DNA of 64,000 nucleotides, taken from Gammaproteobacteria bacterium Milos-ODIII6. Its GTDB lineage: Bacteria; Pseudomonadota; Gammaproteobacteria; Chromatiales; Chromatiaceae. The translations under genes and the position numbers were made by a program. The stretch covers positions 295,139 to 359,138 of the forward strand of contig JAPTHR010000004.1 of NCBI GenBank assembly GCA_029228645.1, given 5' to 3'. Below are positions 1 through 8,849 of the stretch, one piece after another (the stretch's first letter is position 1; each line of letters begins with the position of its first letter). A model generated the notes under the pieces. The model had not been told where the DNA came from. It made no database searches and saw nothing but the letters and a program-made list of their open reading frames with translations.

Positions 1-190
1 GGGACTTCCTCAGGATATGAACCACGTCGAACTCACTGCAGCCGCCCATGCCGATCAGCAGCATCTCCATCGGGCGCACCCCGAGATTCTGCCCGCCATG
101 CTCCTCTGGACCATCCATCACCACGGCATGCCCGCTCCCGGACATCCCCACCATGAGGGCACCCTCGACCCATTTGACACGTGCTTTCAT
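1..190 (-). CDS. OsmC-family protein (5' part only)
   Basis: The minus strand from an ATG at 188-190 encodes at least 63 residues and runs off the left edge of the window. The stretch ending in GMGGCSEFDVV matches the first conserved part of OsmC/YhfA-type proteins, including the conserved cysteine of the GGC motif that in this family belongs to the hydroperoxide-reducing thiol pair. The rest of the protein, with the second cysteine, lies outside the window, so it cannot be told whether it is an OsmC/Ohr peroxidase or a YhfA-like member of unknown role. The gene is divergent from crp, sharing a 132-bp upstream region; in many gammaproteobacteria an osmC-like gene sits next to crp, which supports the call. 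Confidence 0.75.
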   Translation of the reverse strand, partial: MKARVKWVEGALMVGMSGSGHAVVMDGPEEHGGQNLGVRPMEMLLIGMGGCSEFDVVHILRKS

Positions 191-322
191 AGGACACAGC
201 TCACAAATTTTTACCGATCTGACTCAAACCCGTTCGACTTTGGCCGATACCCTGCCTAGTATTGGGATGACATTCGGTATCTTCGAACGCGGCGGGGGAG
301 CCATTAGGCCACATTCATCAGG

Positions 323-988
323 ATGATCCAACAAGTCAAACCCTTCGCTATACCACCGCAGAATCCGTCATGGCTGGAGCCGTTTCTGGCACACTGCCAC
401 CGACGCAGGTACCCGGCCAAAACGGATTTCATCCACCCCGGGGACAAAGCCGACAGTCTCTTCTACCTGGTGTCCGGGCAGGTCACCGTCTTGATGGAGG
501 ACGACGACCGCCGGGAGATCATCCTCGCCTACCTCAACAAGGGTGATTTCATCGGCGAAATGGGCCTGTTCATGCCGCAGCCGAAGCGCTCGGTCACGGT
601 GCGCACACGCGCGCCCTGTGAGTTGGCCGAAATATCCTATGCCAAGCTCGAACAGCTTTTCGAGTCCGAACTGCACACCGCGAGCAAGGACATTCTGTAC
701 GCCATTGGCAGCCAGCTGACCGAGCGCCTGGCCGCGACCAGCCAGAAGGTGAGCCACCTCGCCTTTCTTGATGTCACCGGCCGGATTGCGGGCACCCTGC
801 TGGATCTGTGCAAACAGCCGGACGCGATGACTCACCCGGACGGGATGCAGATTCGCATCACGCGTCAGGAGATCGGTCGTATCGTGGGCTGCTCGCGCGA
901 GATGGCGGGGCGGGTACTCAAGGATCTCGAGGAACGCGGCCTGATCAGCGTCAGCGGCAAGACCATCGTGGTGTTCGGCACCCGCTGA
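323..988 (+). CDS. crp: cAMP receptor protein (Crp/Vfr type)
   Basis: A 221-residue transcription regulator of the normal Crp length. The N-terminal half is a cyclic-nucleotide-binding beta-roll with the phosphate-binding cassette GEMGLF...RSVTVR, which matches the cAMP contacts of E. coli CRP. A long dimerisation helix follows (about residues 112-140). The C-terminal winged helix has the recognition helix [15 protein letters not shown], with the Arg-Glu pair that contacts TGTGA half-sites in CRP. It should bind cAMP and regulate carbon and other global responses in the cytoplasm. No convincing full CRP site was found in its own upstream region. It is convergent with trpC, only 17 bp away. 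Confidence 0.93.
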   Translation: MIQQVKPFAIPPQNPSWLEPFLAHCHRRRYPAKTDFIHPGDKADSLFYLVSGQVTVLMEDDDRREIILAYLNKGDFIGEMGLFMPQPKRSVTVRTRAPCELAEISYAKLEQLFESELHTASKDILYAIGSQLTERLAATSQKVSHLAFLDVTGRIAGTLLDLCKQPDAMTHPDGMQIRITRQEIGRIVGCSREMAGRVLKDLEERGLISVSGKTIVVFGTR

Positions 989-1005
989 CCCGCACAGGCC
1001 AACGG

Positions 1006-1809
1006 TCAGTCGCTACCGAACAGCGCCGCCAGCTTCTCTCCCGGGTTATCCGCCCGCATGAAGGCCTCCCCCACCAGGAAAGTGTTCACCCCGTGGTCGC
1101 GCATCAGGCGCACGTCCGCCGGGGTGTGAATCCCGCTTTCGGTGACCACCAGACGCTCCGCGGGCACCTGCGGCAGCAGGTCGAGGGTGGTCTGCAGGCT
1201 GACCTCGAAGGTATGCAGGTTACGGTTGTTGATGCCCAACATCCGGCCGGGGATCGCCAGACCCCTGTCCAGCTCGGATGCATCGTGCACTTCCAGCAGC
1301 ACATCCATACCGAGTTGGTAGGCGAGATCATTCAATTCGCGCATCTGCGCGTCTTCCAGGCAGGCGGCAATCAGCAGGATGCAGTCGGCGCCTATCGCTC
1401 GCGCCTCGTAGACCTGGTAAGGATCGATGATGAAATCCTTGCGGATCACCGGCAGCTCGCAGGCCGCGCGCGCCGCCTGCAGATAGGCATCGCTACCCTG
1501 AAAGAAGTCGCGATCGGTCAGCACCGACAGGCAGGCGGCCCCGTAATCGGCGTAACTGACAGCGATCTCGGCAGGGTGGAAATCTTCGCGCAACACGCCC
1601 TTGGATGGTGAGGCCTTCTTGATCTCGGCAATCACCCCGGGATGGCCCGCGATCACCCGCTGCTGCAGGCTGTCGACGAATCCGCGCACCGCGTCCGCGT
1701 CGGCCGCGCGTGAACGGATTTCATCCAGGGAAACTCTCGCACTGCATTCAGCGATCTCTTCGCGCTTGCGCGCCACGATGCGCTTGAGGATGTCCGGGGT
1801 GTCGCTCAT
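1006..1809 (-). CDS. trpC: indole-3-glycerol phosphate synthase
   Basis: A 267-residue monofunctional TIM-barrel enzyme that closes the indole ring of 1-(2-carboxyphenylamino)-deoxyribulose 5-phosphate in tryptophan synthesis. The signature [11 protein letters not shown] with its catalytic lysines is present, as are the downstream barrel motifs [21 protein letters not shown] and VTESGI. Its ATG overlaps the end of trpD by 4 bp, so the two are translationally coupled. It is the last visible gene of the trpEGDC run. The TrpF domain found fused to TrpC in enteric bacteria is absent, as is usual outside the Enterobacterales. Confidence 0.97.
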   Translation of the reverse strand: MSDTPDILKRIVARKREEIAECSARVSLDEIRSRAADADAVRGFVDSLQQRVIAGHPGVIAEIKKASPSKGVLREDFHPAEIAVSYADYGAACLSVLTDRDFFQGSDAYLQAARAACELPVIRKDFIIDPYQVYEARAIGADCILLIAACLEDAQMRELNDLAYQLGMDVLLEVHDASELDRGLAIPGRMLGINNRNLHTFEVSLQTTLDLLPQVPAERLVVTESGIHTPADVRLMRDHGVNTFLVGEAFMRADNPGEKLAALFGSD

Positions 1810-2837
1810 GCGGCATTCCCCAGTTTGCGGGTCAGGTCGACCAGTTTCTGCAGGCGTTCAGCAGCGGCTCCGCTATCGATGACCTCGCGCGCGAGTGCCA
1901 CACCCTTGGCAAGCGTTTCGCTCAGGTCGGCGGCATAAATGGCGGCGCCGGCATTCATCGCGACGATATCGAGCGCCGGTCCGGGCTTGCCGGCCAGAAC
2001 GTCGCGGATGATGGCGACGCTCTGCTCCGGGCCCTCGGCGCGGATCGAATCCAGCGAACCCCTCTGCATGCCGAAATCTTCAGGCTTGATGCGGTAGCGC
2101 CGGATTTCCCCGTCCTTCAGTTCGGCCACTTCGGTCTCATCGCCGATACTGATCTCGTCCAGACCGTCCCGGGAATGCACCACCAGGACGTGCTTTGCAC
2201 CCAGGCGCTGGAGCACTTCCGCGATCGGCTGCAGCAGCTCGTCGCTGAAGACGCCGAGCAGCAGGTTCGGTACGCCCGCCGGGTTGGTCAGGGGGCCGAG
2301 GACATTGAATATGGTGCGCACGGCCATCTCCTTGCGCGGTCCGATGGCATGCTTCATGGCGCTGTGGTGACCGGGCGCGAACATGAAGCCGACGCCCAGT
2401 TCGCGCACGCACTCGGCCACCTGTTGCGGCTTCAGCCCGAGGTGCATGCCGGCCGTCTCGAGCGCATCGGCGCTGCCCGACTTGCTCGAGACCGAGCGAT
2501 TGCCGTGCTTGGCCACATGACACCCGGCAGCCGCTGCGACGAACATGCTCGCGGTGGAGATATTGAAGGTCCCGGAGGCATCCCCACCGGTACCGACGAT
2601 ATCGACCGCATGCGGCAGCCCGGCGATGTCCACGCCCGACGCCAGCTCGCGCATCACCGTGGCCGCCGCCGTGATCTCGGTGACCGTCTCGCCCTTCATG
2701 CGCAATCCGATCAGAAAACCGCCGATCTGGGCGTCGGTGGCGCCCCCGGTCATGATGGTCCGCATGACCTCGGCCATCTGCTCGGCGCTGAGATCCTCGC
2801 CACGGACCACCTGGTTAATCGCCTGCGACATGTTCAT
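1806..2837 (-). CDS. trpD: anthranilate phosphoribosyltransferase
   Basis: A 343-residue enzyme transferring phosphoribosyl from PRPP to anthranilate. The glycine-rich PRPP loop [15 protein letters not shown] is seen near residue 80, followed by the [15 protein letters not shown] segment that shapes the anthranilate tunnel and the Mg-binding region around DGLDEISI. It is the usual stand-alone form, not fused to TrpG. It overlaps trpC by 4 bp. A 132-bp gap holding an inverted repeat separates it from trpG, so translation is not coupled on that side. Confidence 0.97.
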   Translation of the reverse strand: MNMSQAINQVVRGEDLSAEQMAEVMRTIMTGGATDAQIGGFLIGLRMKGETVTEITAAATVMRELASGVDIAGLPHAVDIVGTGGDASGTFNISTASMFVAAAAGCHVAKHGNRSVSSKSGSADALETAGMHLGLKPQQVAECVRELGVGFMFAPGHHSAMKHAIGPRKEMAVRTIFNVLGPLTNPAGVPNLLLGVFSDELLQPIAEVLQRLGAKHVLVVHSRDGLDEISIGDETEVAELKDGEIRRYRIKPEDFGMQRGSLDSIRAEGPEQSVAIIRDVLAGKPGPALDIVAMNAGAAIYAADLSETLAKGVALAREVIDSGAAAERLQKLVDLTRKLGNAA

Positions 2838-2859
2838 AGCTTCCCCCTGATTAATCTCT

Positions 2860-2954
2860 CACCACAAAGGACACGAAGATCACGAAGTGATGAATTCAAT
2901 GCTTTGGTGAATATTTGACCGGGAACCTTCGTGCTCTTTGTGATCTTTGTGGTT
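2860..2954. repeat. dispersed-type inverted repeat between trpG and trpD
   Basis: Two 28-base arms (2860-2887 and 2927-2954) are near-reverse complements, built on a CACCACAAAGGACACGAAG-like unit facing CTTTGTGATCTTTGTGGT. They would fold into a long hairpin in the trp mRNA. Short tandem ACAAAG/ACGAAG palindromes like this are familiar as intergenic repeats in environmental proteobacteria. Only one copy is seen here, so the dispersed nature is inferred. Confidence 0.65.
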
Positions 2955-2969
2955 AACCGGATTGTGAAA

Positions 2970-3548
2970 TCAGCGTCCATCCAGAAAATTCTGCAGTAGC
3001 TGGTGGCCCTGCTCGGTGAGGATCGACTCGGGATGGAATTGCACACCCTGGATCGGGTAGTCGCGATGCCGTATGCCCATGATCTCGTCGATCGCGCCAT
3101 CCCTCTCGGTCCATGCGGTGATCTCCAGGCAGTCCGGCAGGGTGGCGCGTTCGATCACCAGGGAATGGTAGCGGGTGGCAAGGAAGGGGTTGTCCAGACC
3201 GGTGAATACGCCGCTATCGGCGTGATAGACCGGTGAGGTCTTGCCATGCATGACCTCGCGCGCATGCACGATCCTGCCGCCGAATGCCTGACCGATCGAT
3301 TGATGTCCGAGGCAAACCCCGAGAATCGGGATCCGGCCCGCAAAACGCTCGATCGCCTCGACCGAGATGCCCGCCTCCCTGGGAGTACAGGGCCCCGGGG
3401 AGATCACCAGGCGCTCGGGCGCGAGCGCCTCGATCTCCTCCAGGCTGATCTCGTCGTTACGGTAGACGCGTACATCGGCGCCCAATTCACCGAGATATTG
3501 CACGATGTTGAAGGTGAAGGAGTCATAGTTGTCGATCATCAACAGCAT
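2970..3548 (-). CDS. trpG: anthranilate synthase glutaminase component
   Basis: A 192-residue class I glutamine amidotransferase supplying ammonia to TrpE. The start is the ATG giving [11 protein letters not shown], the conserved beginning of the family; longer reading frames upstream run into trpE and have no family match. The nucleophile cysteine lies in [11 protein letters not shown], and the catalytic His-Glu pair in FHPESIL near the C-terminus. It begins 2 bp after the trpE stop, so the two subunits should be made in balance. The PabA role is often served by the same protein, which cannot be separated here. Confidence 0.96.
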   Translation of the reverse strand: MLLMIDNYDSFTFNIVQYLGELGADVRVYRNDEISLEEIEALAPERLVISPGPCTPREAGISVEAIERFAGRIPILGVCLGHQSIGQAFGGRIVHAREVMHGKTSPVYHADSGVFTGLDNPFLATRYHSLVIERATLPDCLEITAWTERDGAIDEIMGIRHRDYPIQGVQFHPESILTEQGHQLLQNFLDGR

Positions 3549-3550
3549 GA

Positions 3551-5050
3551 TCAGCCCTCCTCTGCAAAGCCGGGGGCCCGGTCCAGGCCGGCCTCCGCCA
3601 GCGCCACGGCGCGGAAAACCGCGCGCCCCTTGTTCATCGTCTCTTTCCACTCCAGCTCGGGTATCGAGTCGGCGACCACCCCGGCGCCCGCCTGAATATT
3701 CAGTTGACCGCCCTTGATCACCGCGGTGCGGATCGCAATCGCGGTGTCCATGTTGCCGTTCCAGGCCAGGTAGCCGATTGCCCCGGCGTAGATGCCGCGC
3801 TTGACGGGCTCCAGTTCGTCGATGATCTCCATCGCCCGGATCTTGGGTGCGCCCGAGACGGTACCGGCCGGGAAGGTCGCGCGCAGGACGTCCATGGCGC
3901 TCATCCCCTGGCGCAGCTTGCCCACCACGTTCGAGACGATGTGCATGACATGCGAGTAACGCTCCACCAGCATGCGCTCGGTCAGGCTCACCGTCCCGAT
4001 ATCCGCGACCCGACCGACATCATTGCGCCCCAGATCGATCAGCATCAGGTGCTCCGCAAGCTCCTTGGGGTCGGCCAGCAGCTCACGCTCGAGCGCCAGG
4101 TCCTCTTCTTCGCTGTGGCCACGGCGACGGGTACCGGCGATCGGCCGGACGGTCACCTCGCCGCCTTCGAGTCGCACCAGGATCTCGGGGGAGGAACCGA
4201 CGATCTGGAAATCGCCGAGGTCGAGGAAGTACATATAGGGGGAAGGATTGAGGCCGCGCAGTGCGCGGTACAGATCCAGTGGGCGCGCATGGAAGGGTAT
4301 CGTGAGGCGCTGCGAGATCACCACCTGCATGCAATCCCCATCCAGGATGTACTGCTTGATGCGCTCGACCGCTGCCTTGAACCCGTCCTCGGTGAACCCC
4401 GAGACGAAATCGGATTCGTCCACGCGGCGCGCCGCTGCCGGCGCGTGCCGGGGCGCCCCCGTCTGCATCATCCGGTAGAGGACGGCGATACGTCCCTCGG
4501 CGTCCTCCAGGGTCTGTCCGGCATCGATATCCGCGTGCACCACGATGTACATGCGCCCTGTGAGGTTATCGAACACCACCAACTCGTCCGAGACCATCAA
4601 CAGGACATCCGGGGTCTGCAAGGGGTCCGGCTTGTCCGGGTCGGCCAGGCGCGGCTCGATGTAGGCGATGGTGTCGTATCCAAAATAGCCGACCAGGCCA
4701 CCATGAAAGCGTGGCAATTCCGCAATTTCGGGGACCCGGAAGCGTTCCCGGAATTCATCCACGAAGGCGAGCGGGTCGGAGACCTCGAAGACCTCGCTCT
4801 CGCGTCCTTCAGCTGTCAGGGTGACCTGGTATCCACGCACCTCTAGGCGCTGGCGACAGGGCAGCCCGATGATCGAGTATCTGCCCCATTTTTCGCCCCC
4901 ATGGACCGACTCGAAGAGGTAGCCATAGGGCCCCTGCACCAGTTTCAGGTAAACACTCAAAGGGGTATCGAGATCGGCCAGTACTTCGCGCACGACCGGA
5001 ATCCGGTTATAGCCCTGCTGGACGAGGGCGGCAAAAAGATCGGGGGACAT
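3551..5050 (-). CDS. trpE: anthranilate synthase component I
   Basis: A 499-residue chorismate-utilising enzyme converting chorismate to anthranilate with ammonia from TrpG. The N-terminal regulatory part contains YLFESVHGG, in the position of the LLES motif that binds feedback tryptophan. The C-terminal half has the chorismate motifs [28 protein letters not shown] and QAGAGVV. The ATG at 5050 is chosen because GGAG stands 6 bases before it; the in-frame GTG 12 bp upstream overlaps that ribosome site. It is first in the trpEGDC run. No leader peptide with tandem Trp codons was recognised in the 324 bp upstream, which are shared with the divergent sulfur-globule-like gene. Confidence 0.96.
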   Translation of the reverse strand: MSPDLFAALVQQGYNRIPVVREVLADLDTPLSVYLKLVQGPYGYLFESVHGGEKWGRYSIIGLPCRQRLEVRGYQVTLTAEGRESEVFEVSDPLAFVDEFRERFRVPEIAELPRFHGGLVGYFGYDTIAYIEPRLADPDKPDPLQTPDVLLMVSDELVVFDNLTGRMYIVVHADIDAGQTLEDAEGRIAVLYRMMQTGAPRHAPAAARRVDESDFVSGFTEDGFKAAVERIKQYILDGDCMQVVISQRLTIPFHARPLDLYRALRGLNPSPYMYFLDLGDFQIVGSSPEILVRLEGGEVTVRPIAGTRRRGHSEEEDLALERELLADPKELAEHLMLIDLGRNDVGRVADIGTVSLTERMLVERYSHVMHIVSNVVGKLRQGMSAMDVLRATFPAGTVSGAPKIRAMEIIDELEPVKRGIYAGAIGYLAWNGNMDTAIAIRTAVIKGGQLNIQAGAGVVADSIPELEWKETMNKGRAVFRAVALAEAGLDRAPGFAEEG

Positions 5051-5271
5051 CAGGAACTCCACACGTTGACAGAGGACAGGCGAAACGGGCCCAGGATCAA
5101 ACCTGGTTGCGCCATCGTGCGTCTTTATTCAACGGACTGCGGAAGCAAGGGAGCATGGGCGGGGGGGAAATGCCGTGACGGTAACCTGATCGGAACATTA
5201 ATAAAAAATCCGAACCACGCCAAGCGCATCCCATCGATTGCCGGAAAAACCGTGCACATTGCGAAAAAATA

Positions 5272-5299
5272 TTGACATTTAAGTAATTGCTTATATACT
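5272..5299 (+). promoter_or_regulatory. sigma-70 promoter of first sulfur-globule-like gene
   Basis: TTGACA at 5272-5277 and TATACT at 5294-5299 are separated by 16 bp inside an AT-rich patch, a near-consensus promoter. The same promoter sequence recurs before the second copy of the gene. The rest of the 5051-5374 gap shows no further feature I can name. Confidence 0.8.
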
Positions 5300-5374
5300 A
5301 CTTCGCATCGACCAACTGTTGCGTCGAACGACAAATTGAATCGGGTTTTCCAATATTCCTCTCGGAGACACATC

Positions 5375-5686
5375 ATGAAAAAGATTATTGCTATCGCTGC
5401 TGTCCTGGCTTCCACTTCTGCCTTCGCTTTCTTCGATTCCTCGAACGGTGGCACCGACGGTCGTTACAACGGTACCGGTGACTTCGTGGGCAACGGTTCC
5501 GGCGAAGGTGAAGCGACCTTCTCCATGAACTTCAAAGGTCGTGGCAAGGCCGATGGCGACTTCAAAGGCACCGCTGACACCGACGGCAACTGGTACGGCT
5601 ACGGCTACGACCAGCCCTACGGTTACGGCTACATGCCGCAGGCCCCGATGGCTCCGGTTGCACCTGCCGCTCCGGCTGCCCAGTAA
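5375..5686 (+). CDS. sulfur-globule-like secreted protein, copy 1
   Basis: A 103-residue protein with a clean signal peptide (residues 1-18, cut after SAFA). The mature part starts FFDSSNGG, continues with Gly/Asn/Asp-rich short repeats (GTGDFVGNGSGEGE, KGRGKADGDFKG), then a Tyr-Gly segment (YGYGYDQPYGYGYMP) and a Pro/Ala tail. This composition resembles the small sulfur globule envelope proteins of purple sulfur bacteria (Sgp/CV1-CV2), which coat periplasmic sulfur deposits; that function is inferred from composition, not from a diagnostic catalytic motif. GGAGA precedes the ATG by 6 bases. A strong promoter and a terminator frame it as a single-gene transcript, which fits a highly expressed structural protein. 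Confidence 0.68.
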   Translation: MKKIIAIAAVLASTSAFAFFDSSNGGTDGRYNGTGDFVGNGSGEGEATFSMNFKGRGKADGDFKGTADTDGNWYGYGYDQPYGYGYMPQAPMAPVAPAAPAAQ

Positions 5687-5714
5687 TTCAGATCCAATCT
5701 GACATTACTTGAAG

Positions 5715-5746
5715 AAAGGCCTGCATCTTCGGATGCAGGCCTTTTT
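5715..5746 (+). terminator. Rho-independent terminator after copy 1
   Basis: An 11-bp perfect stem (AGGCCTGCATC paired with GATGCAGGCCT) closes on a TTCG tetraloop and is followed by TTTTT. Confidence 0.92.
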
Positions 5747-5800
5747 GCTTTCTGCCCGGCACCCCGAGCAAAAAAATGCCGGAATCTGCGAAAAAGAGTA

Positions 5801-5828
5801 TTGACATTTAATTAAATGCTTATATACT
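5801..5828 (+). promoter_or_regulatory. sigma-70 promoter of second sulfur-globule-like gene
   Basis: TTGACA at 5801-5806 and TATACT at 5823-5828 with a 16-bp spacer. The match with the promoter at 5272 extends through the spacer (ATTTAA.TAA.TGCTTA) and beyond the -10 (CATCGACC), so the promoter was duplicated with the gene. Confidence 0.82.
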
Positions 5829-5906
5829 TCTCCCCATCGACCGAGCAGTTGGGTCGACGAAATCTCAACTGGATTCTTTCTGATCGAACATTTTTGGAGA
5901 CACCAC

Positions 5907-6227
5907 ATGAAAAAGATCATCGCTATCGCAGCTGTCCTGGCCTCCACCTCCGCCTTCGCTTTCTTCGATTCCTCGAACGGCGGCACCAACGGCGCCTACA
6001 ACGGCAACGGCGACTTCGTCGGTAACGGTTCGGGCGAAGGCGAAGCTACCTTCTCCATGGACTTCAAAGGTCGTGGCAAGGCAGACGGCGACTTCAAAGG
6101 CAACGGCGACACCGACGGTAACTGGTACGGCTACGGTTACGACCAGCCCTACGCCGGCTACGCTCCGTACGCCATGCCGCAGGCTCCGATGGCTCCGGCC
6201 GCTCCGGCCGCTCCGGCAGCCCAGTAA
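5907..6227 (+). CDS. sulfur-globule-like secreted protein, copy 2
   Basis: A 106-residue paralogue of the preceding gene: the signal peptide is identical, the first 80 residues are nearly so, and the Tyr/Gly and Pro/Ala tail is slightly longer (YAGYAPYAMPQAPM). It should be exported to the periplasm by Sec. GGAGA stands just before the start. Substitutions are mostly conservative (for example T/N and N/D swaps in the repeats), so the two copies look recently duplicated and both maintained. The sulfur globule role is inferred as for copy 1; a general secreted structural protein remains possible. Confidence 0.68.
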   Translation: MKKIIAIAAVLASTSAFAFFDSSNGGTNGAYNGNGDFVGNGSGEGEATFSMDFKGRGKADGDFKGNGDTDGNWYGYGYDQPYAGYAPYAMPQAPMAPAAPAAPAAQ

Positions 6228-6254
6228 TTCAGACACCGTCTGAGATTACCTAAG

Positions 6255-6287
6255 AAGGCCCCGCATCGTGAGATGCGGGGCCTTTTT
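6255..6287 (+). terminator. Rho-independent terminator after copy 2
   Basis: The stem AAGGCCCCGCATC/GATGCGGGGCC has a GTGA loop and is followed by six T. It is the diverged counterpart of the copy 1 terminator. Confidence 0.92.
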
Positions 6288-6319
6288 TATGGACGGTTTG
6301 ACCCGAAATTTTGACCCGT

Positions 6320-6745
6320 TTACAGGGCCCCGTCGACCTGGGAACCAATCGCGAAGTCGCGCCTCGCCGCAACGATCGACACGGTAAATCCGGCAATCAC
6401 GTCCAGTAGCGACATCAGGGCGAGCGCAAAGAAGGTAGAGGTGCCGCAGCCGGCAACGACCAGGAACTCGACCAGGAACACGATGAAAACCAGCATCGAA
6501 AGGGTATGGTCCAGGACCGAGGCCATACCGGTGCCGGTCGACTTGAATATCTCGAAGTACAACAGCAATACCCCTGACACCACAAAGGCGTCGTGCACGC
6601 TGAAGCTCCAGGTGGCGCCGGACATAAGGCCTAGCGAGAACAGCTCCTTCGCGAGTAGCGCGTTCACACCACCCGCCAGCATCAGCAGGTTGTAAATCGC
6701 CAGGGGAAGGAACAATAACGGGATGGCTCTGAACATCTTGGGCAT
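6320..6745 (-). CDS. four-helix inner-membrane protein, unknown
   Basis: A 141-residue very hydrophobic protein with about four membrane spans (near residues 7-28, 44-63, 80-100 and 104-125). It has no recognisable signal peptidase site, catalytic motif or metal-binding cluster. I do not recognise the family. It lies convergent to the sulfur-globule-like genes and just downstream of the cytochrome c gene on the same strand, but a terminator separates it from the cytochrome, so it is probably expressed on its own. Function unknown. Confidence 0.6.
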   Translation of the reverse strand: MPKMFRAIPLLFLPLAIYNLLMLAGGVNALLAKELFSLGLMSGATWSFSVHDAFVVSGVLLLYFEIFKSTGTGMASVLDHTLSMLVFIVFLVEFLVVAGCGTSTFFALALMSLLDVIAGFTVSIVAARRDFAIGSQVDGAL

Positions 6746-6807
6746 CTCTTTGGCTGGGAGTGAGAGAAGTTCGGCCCGGAACCGGCTGGGGCGCAGCCCT
6801 CAGGCCC

Positions 6808-6842
6808 AAAAAAAACCGGGCCTCCACAGAGGGCGACCCGGC
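6808..6842 (-). terminator. terminator downstream of the cytochrome c gene
   Basis: Read on the minus strand, GCCGGG pairs with CCCGGT across a 16-base loop that itself can partly pair, followed by eight T. It lies 20 bp after the cytochrome stop. Confidence 0.7.
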
Positions 6843-6861
6843 TTGCACGAGACCTTTGGGA

Positions 6862-7170
6862 TCAGTGGCTCAAAATCCACTCGACCAGTTGCGTGGCCTC
6901 TGCGTCTGAGACGTGCGCATTCGGCGGCATCGGGATCGGACCCCAGACGCCGGAGCCACCGGCCTTGACCTTCGCAGCCAGCATCTCGACCGCGCCGGCA
7001 TCACCTTTGTACTTGGCCGCCACTTCCTGGTAGGAGGGCCCGACAAGCTTGGCATCGACCTTGTGACAGCCCATGCAGCCTTTCATCTGGGCCATTGCAC
7101 CGGTATCCGCCATGGCGGGAGCAGCAGCGACGGCCGCGAGAACAGACAATCCAATCAGTTGTTTTTTCAT
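6862..7170 (-). CDS. periplasmic monohaem cytochrome c (c-551/c5 type)
   Basis: A 102-residue class I cytochrome with a signal peptide (residues 1-22, cut after AMA). The single haem site CMGCH is at residues 32-36, and the likely axial methionine lies in GPIPMPPN near residue 81, followed by the C-terminal helix VEWILSH. Its size and motif spacing fit the c-551 family of small soluble electron carriers that serve nitrite reductases, oxidases or sulfur-oxidation enzymes. The upstream ATG choices lack the signal sequence, and AGAGGA precedes this start. Its redox partner cannot be told from the context. Confidence 0.88.
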   Translation of the reverse strand: MKKQLIGLSVLAAVAAAPAMADTGAMAQMKGCMGCHKVDAKLVGPSYQEVAAKYKGDAGAVEMLAAKVKAGGSGVWGPIPMPPNAHVSDAEATQLVEWILSH

Positions 7171-7326
7171 CAATTTTTCCTCTAACAGATTCGGGATGAG
7201 GGTGGCTGAAACCGCTTCAAGCCGTGCGAAAAAATGCGCTCCGCAGTATACATGCGGCGAAGCCAGAGTATCAGACACCCGAAAGGAGCGAAATATTCCG
7301 CCTGGACGCAAAAAATTGGCTCGGGT

Positions 7327-7995
7327 TCAGAGAATCCCCACGAGTTCGGACATGGAATCGACAACCAGGTCGGGATCATAGTTCCGGATGTCCTCGCCAT
7401 GGTTGTACCCGTAGCTCATGCACACGATCTGGAAGCCGGCGGCGCGCGCCGCAGTGACATCGCTCCTGGAGTCGCCGATCATGAGCGATTCCTGTGGAGA
7501 CACCCCGAAATGCGCCGCCGCGTGCAACAGCGGCTGGGGGTCGGGCTTTTTCACCGCCAGGGTGTCTCCGGAAACAACGATACCGAAATCCGGGTACAAG
7601 CAGAGGTCCTTGAGCAGCGGCAGCGTGAACTGGGCCGCCTTGTTCGTGACGCAGCCGAGCAGGTAACCCTGGGACTTGAAGTAGTCGATCCCCTCGCGCA
7701 CGCCCGGGTAGAGACGGGAACGCTTGGAGGTGTTCTCGGCGTACAACTCGAGGAAGACCGGGTAGGCCCGCTCGAAATCCTCGTTCGGGGGTTCGCCATC
7801 CAGCTGCCCCACCAGGGCGCGCCGGCAGAGTCGCTCGACGCCGTTCCCGACCCAGTTGCGGACCTTGGCCTCGCCATGCGGCGCACGTCCGAGCCGGCGC
7901 ATCATCTCGTCCACGCACCAGGCCAGGTCCGGGACGCTGTCGACCAGGGTCCCGTCCACGTCAATCAGGATCATGCGGGGTTTGCGTATGCTCAT
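7327..7995 (-). CDS. gph: phosphoglycolate phosphatase
   Basis: A 222-residue HAD-superfamily hydrolase. Motif I is DVDGTLVDS near the N-terminus with the nucleophile and acid aspartates, motif II is the T of VTNKAAQ, motif III the K of VKKPDP, and motif IV GDSRSDV. The helical cap domain following motif I (WVGNGVERLCRRAL) is typical of Gph, which removes phosphate from 2-phosphoglycolate formed by Rubisco oxygenation or DNA repair. It lies downstream of rpe on the same strand with a hairpin between, the usual rpe-gph(-trpE) neighbourhood of gammaproteobacteria. Confidence 0.9.
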   Translation of the reverse strand: MSIRKPRMILIDVDGTLVDSVPDLAWCVDEMMRRLGRAPHGEAKVRNWVGNGVERLCRRALVGQLDGEPPNEDFERAYPVFLELYAENTSKRSRLYPGVREGIDYFKSQGYLLGCVTNKAAQFTLPLLKDLCLYPDFGIVVSGDTLAVKKPDPQPLLHAAAHFGVSPQESLMIGDSRSDVTAARAAGFQIVCMSYGYNHGEDIRNYDPDLVVDSMSELVGIL

Positions 7996-8013
7996 CTCGT
8001 TATCTCAAACAGC

Positions 8014-8040
8014 AAAAGGGCGAGCCGAAGCTCGCCCTTT
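8014..8040 (-). terminator. hairpin between rpe and gph (weak terminator or attenuator)
   Basis: AAAGGGCGAGC pairs perfectly with GCTCGCCCTTT across a 4-base loop. On the minus strand the stem ends in TTTT then GCT, a short T-run, so it may end only part of the rpe transcripts before gph. Confidence 0.65.
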
Positions 8041-8060
8041 CCGGACTGCGCTGCAATCAA

Positions 8061-8750
8061 TCAGCCAACCTTGGCCAGTTCCTCGCGCATTTCCCCGACG
8101 ATGGTGTCGTACTTGTTGGCATCGCTTTCCTTGCGCTTGCCGAAGATGCCGGAACCGGACACGAAGGTGTCTGCACCGGCCGCGGCGATCTCCGCGATGT
8201 TGTCCACCTTGACGCCGCCATCGATCTCGAGGCGGATATCGCGCCCGGACTCGTCGATGATCTTGCGCACCTGCTTGAGCTTGTCCAGCGCCGAGGGAAT
8301 GAAGCTCTGGCCGCCGAATCCCGGGTTGACCGACATCAGCAGGATCATGTCGATCTTGTCCAAAACGTAGTCGAGGTGCGACAGCGGCGTGGCCGGATTG
8401 AACACCAGGCCGGCCTTGCAGCCTTCACCCTTGATCAGCTGAAGGGTGCGATCGATGTGCCCGGATGCCTCCGGATGGAAGGTGATGTAGGTCGCACCGG
8501 CCTTGGCAAAGTCCCCCACCAGGCGATCCACCGGGCTGACCATGAGGTGCACGTCGATCGGCGCGCTGATGCCATGCTTGCGCAGCGCTTCGCAAACCAG
8601 CGGGCCGATGGTCAGGTTGGGCACGTAATGATTGTCCATGACATCGAAGTGGATGATGTCGGTGCCCGAGGCAAGCACGTTGTCGCATTCCTCGCCCAAC
8701 TTGGCGAAATCCGCGGAGAGGATCGACGGTGCAATCTGGTAATCAGCCAT
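8061..8750 (-). CDS. rpe: ribulose-phosphate 3-epimerase
   Basis: A 229-residue TIM-barrel metalloenzyme interconverting ribulose 5-phosphate and xylulose 5-phosphate in the pentose phosphate and Calvin cycles. Active-site motifs are all present: APSILSADF at the start, [12 protein letters not shown] with metal ligands His and Asp, [16 protein letters not shown] and EIDGGV. The reading frame stays open far upstream, but homology begins at MADYQIAPS, which is preceded by GGGAG at a good distance. It is divergent from the DUF3530 gene. Confidence 0.95.
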   Translation of the reverse strand: MADYQIAPSILSADFAKLGEECDNVLASGTDIIHFDVMDNHYVPNLTIGPLVCEALRKHGISAPIDVHLMVSPVDRLVGDFAKAGATYITFHPEASGHIDRTLQLIKGEGCKAGLVFNPATPLSHLDYVLDKIDMILLMSVNPGFGGQSFIPSALDKLKQVRKIIDESGRDIRLEIDGGVKVDNIAEIAAAGADTFVSGSGIFGKRKESDANKYDTIVGEMREELAKVG

Positions 8751-8849
8751 GGTGTTGCTCCCTACCGGCCTGCCGGTATTAACATGTGGCTTGACGCGCG
8801 CGAGCGCAGTCAAAATCAGGGGCGAAACTTTACCGGAAAAGTGAGCAAT

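Noticed and set aside
191..322. CRP binding site autoregulating crp
   Set aside because: Only isolated half-site-like TCACA is present; no TGTGA-N6-TCACA arrangement.
5051..5271. trp leader peptide/attenuator before trpE
   Set aside because: No short frame with tandem Trp codons or competing hairpins was recognised in the upstream region.
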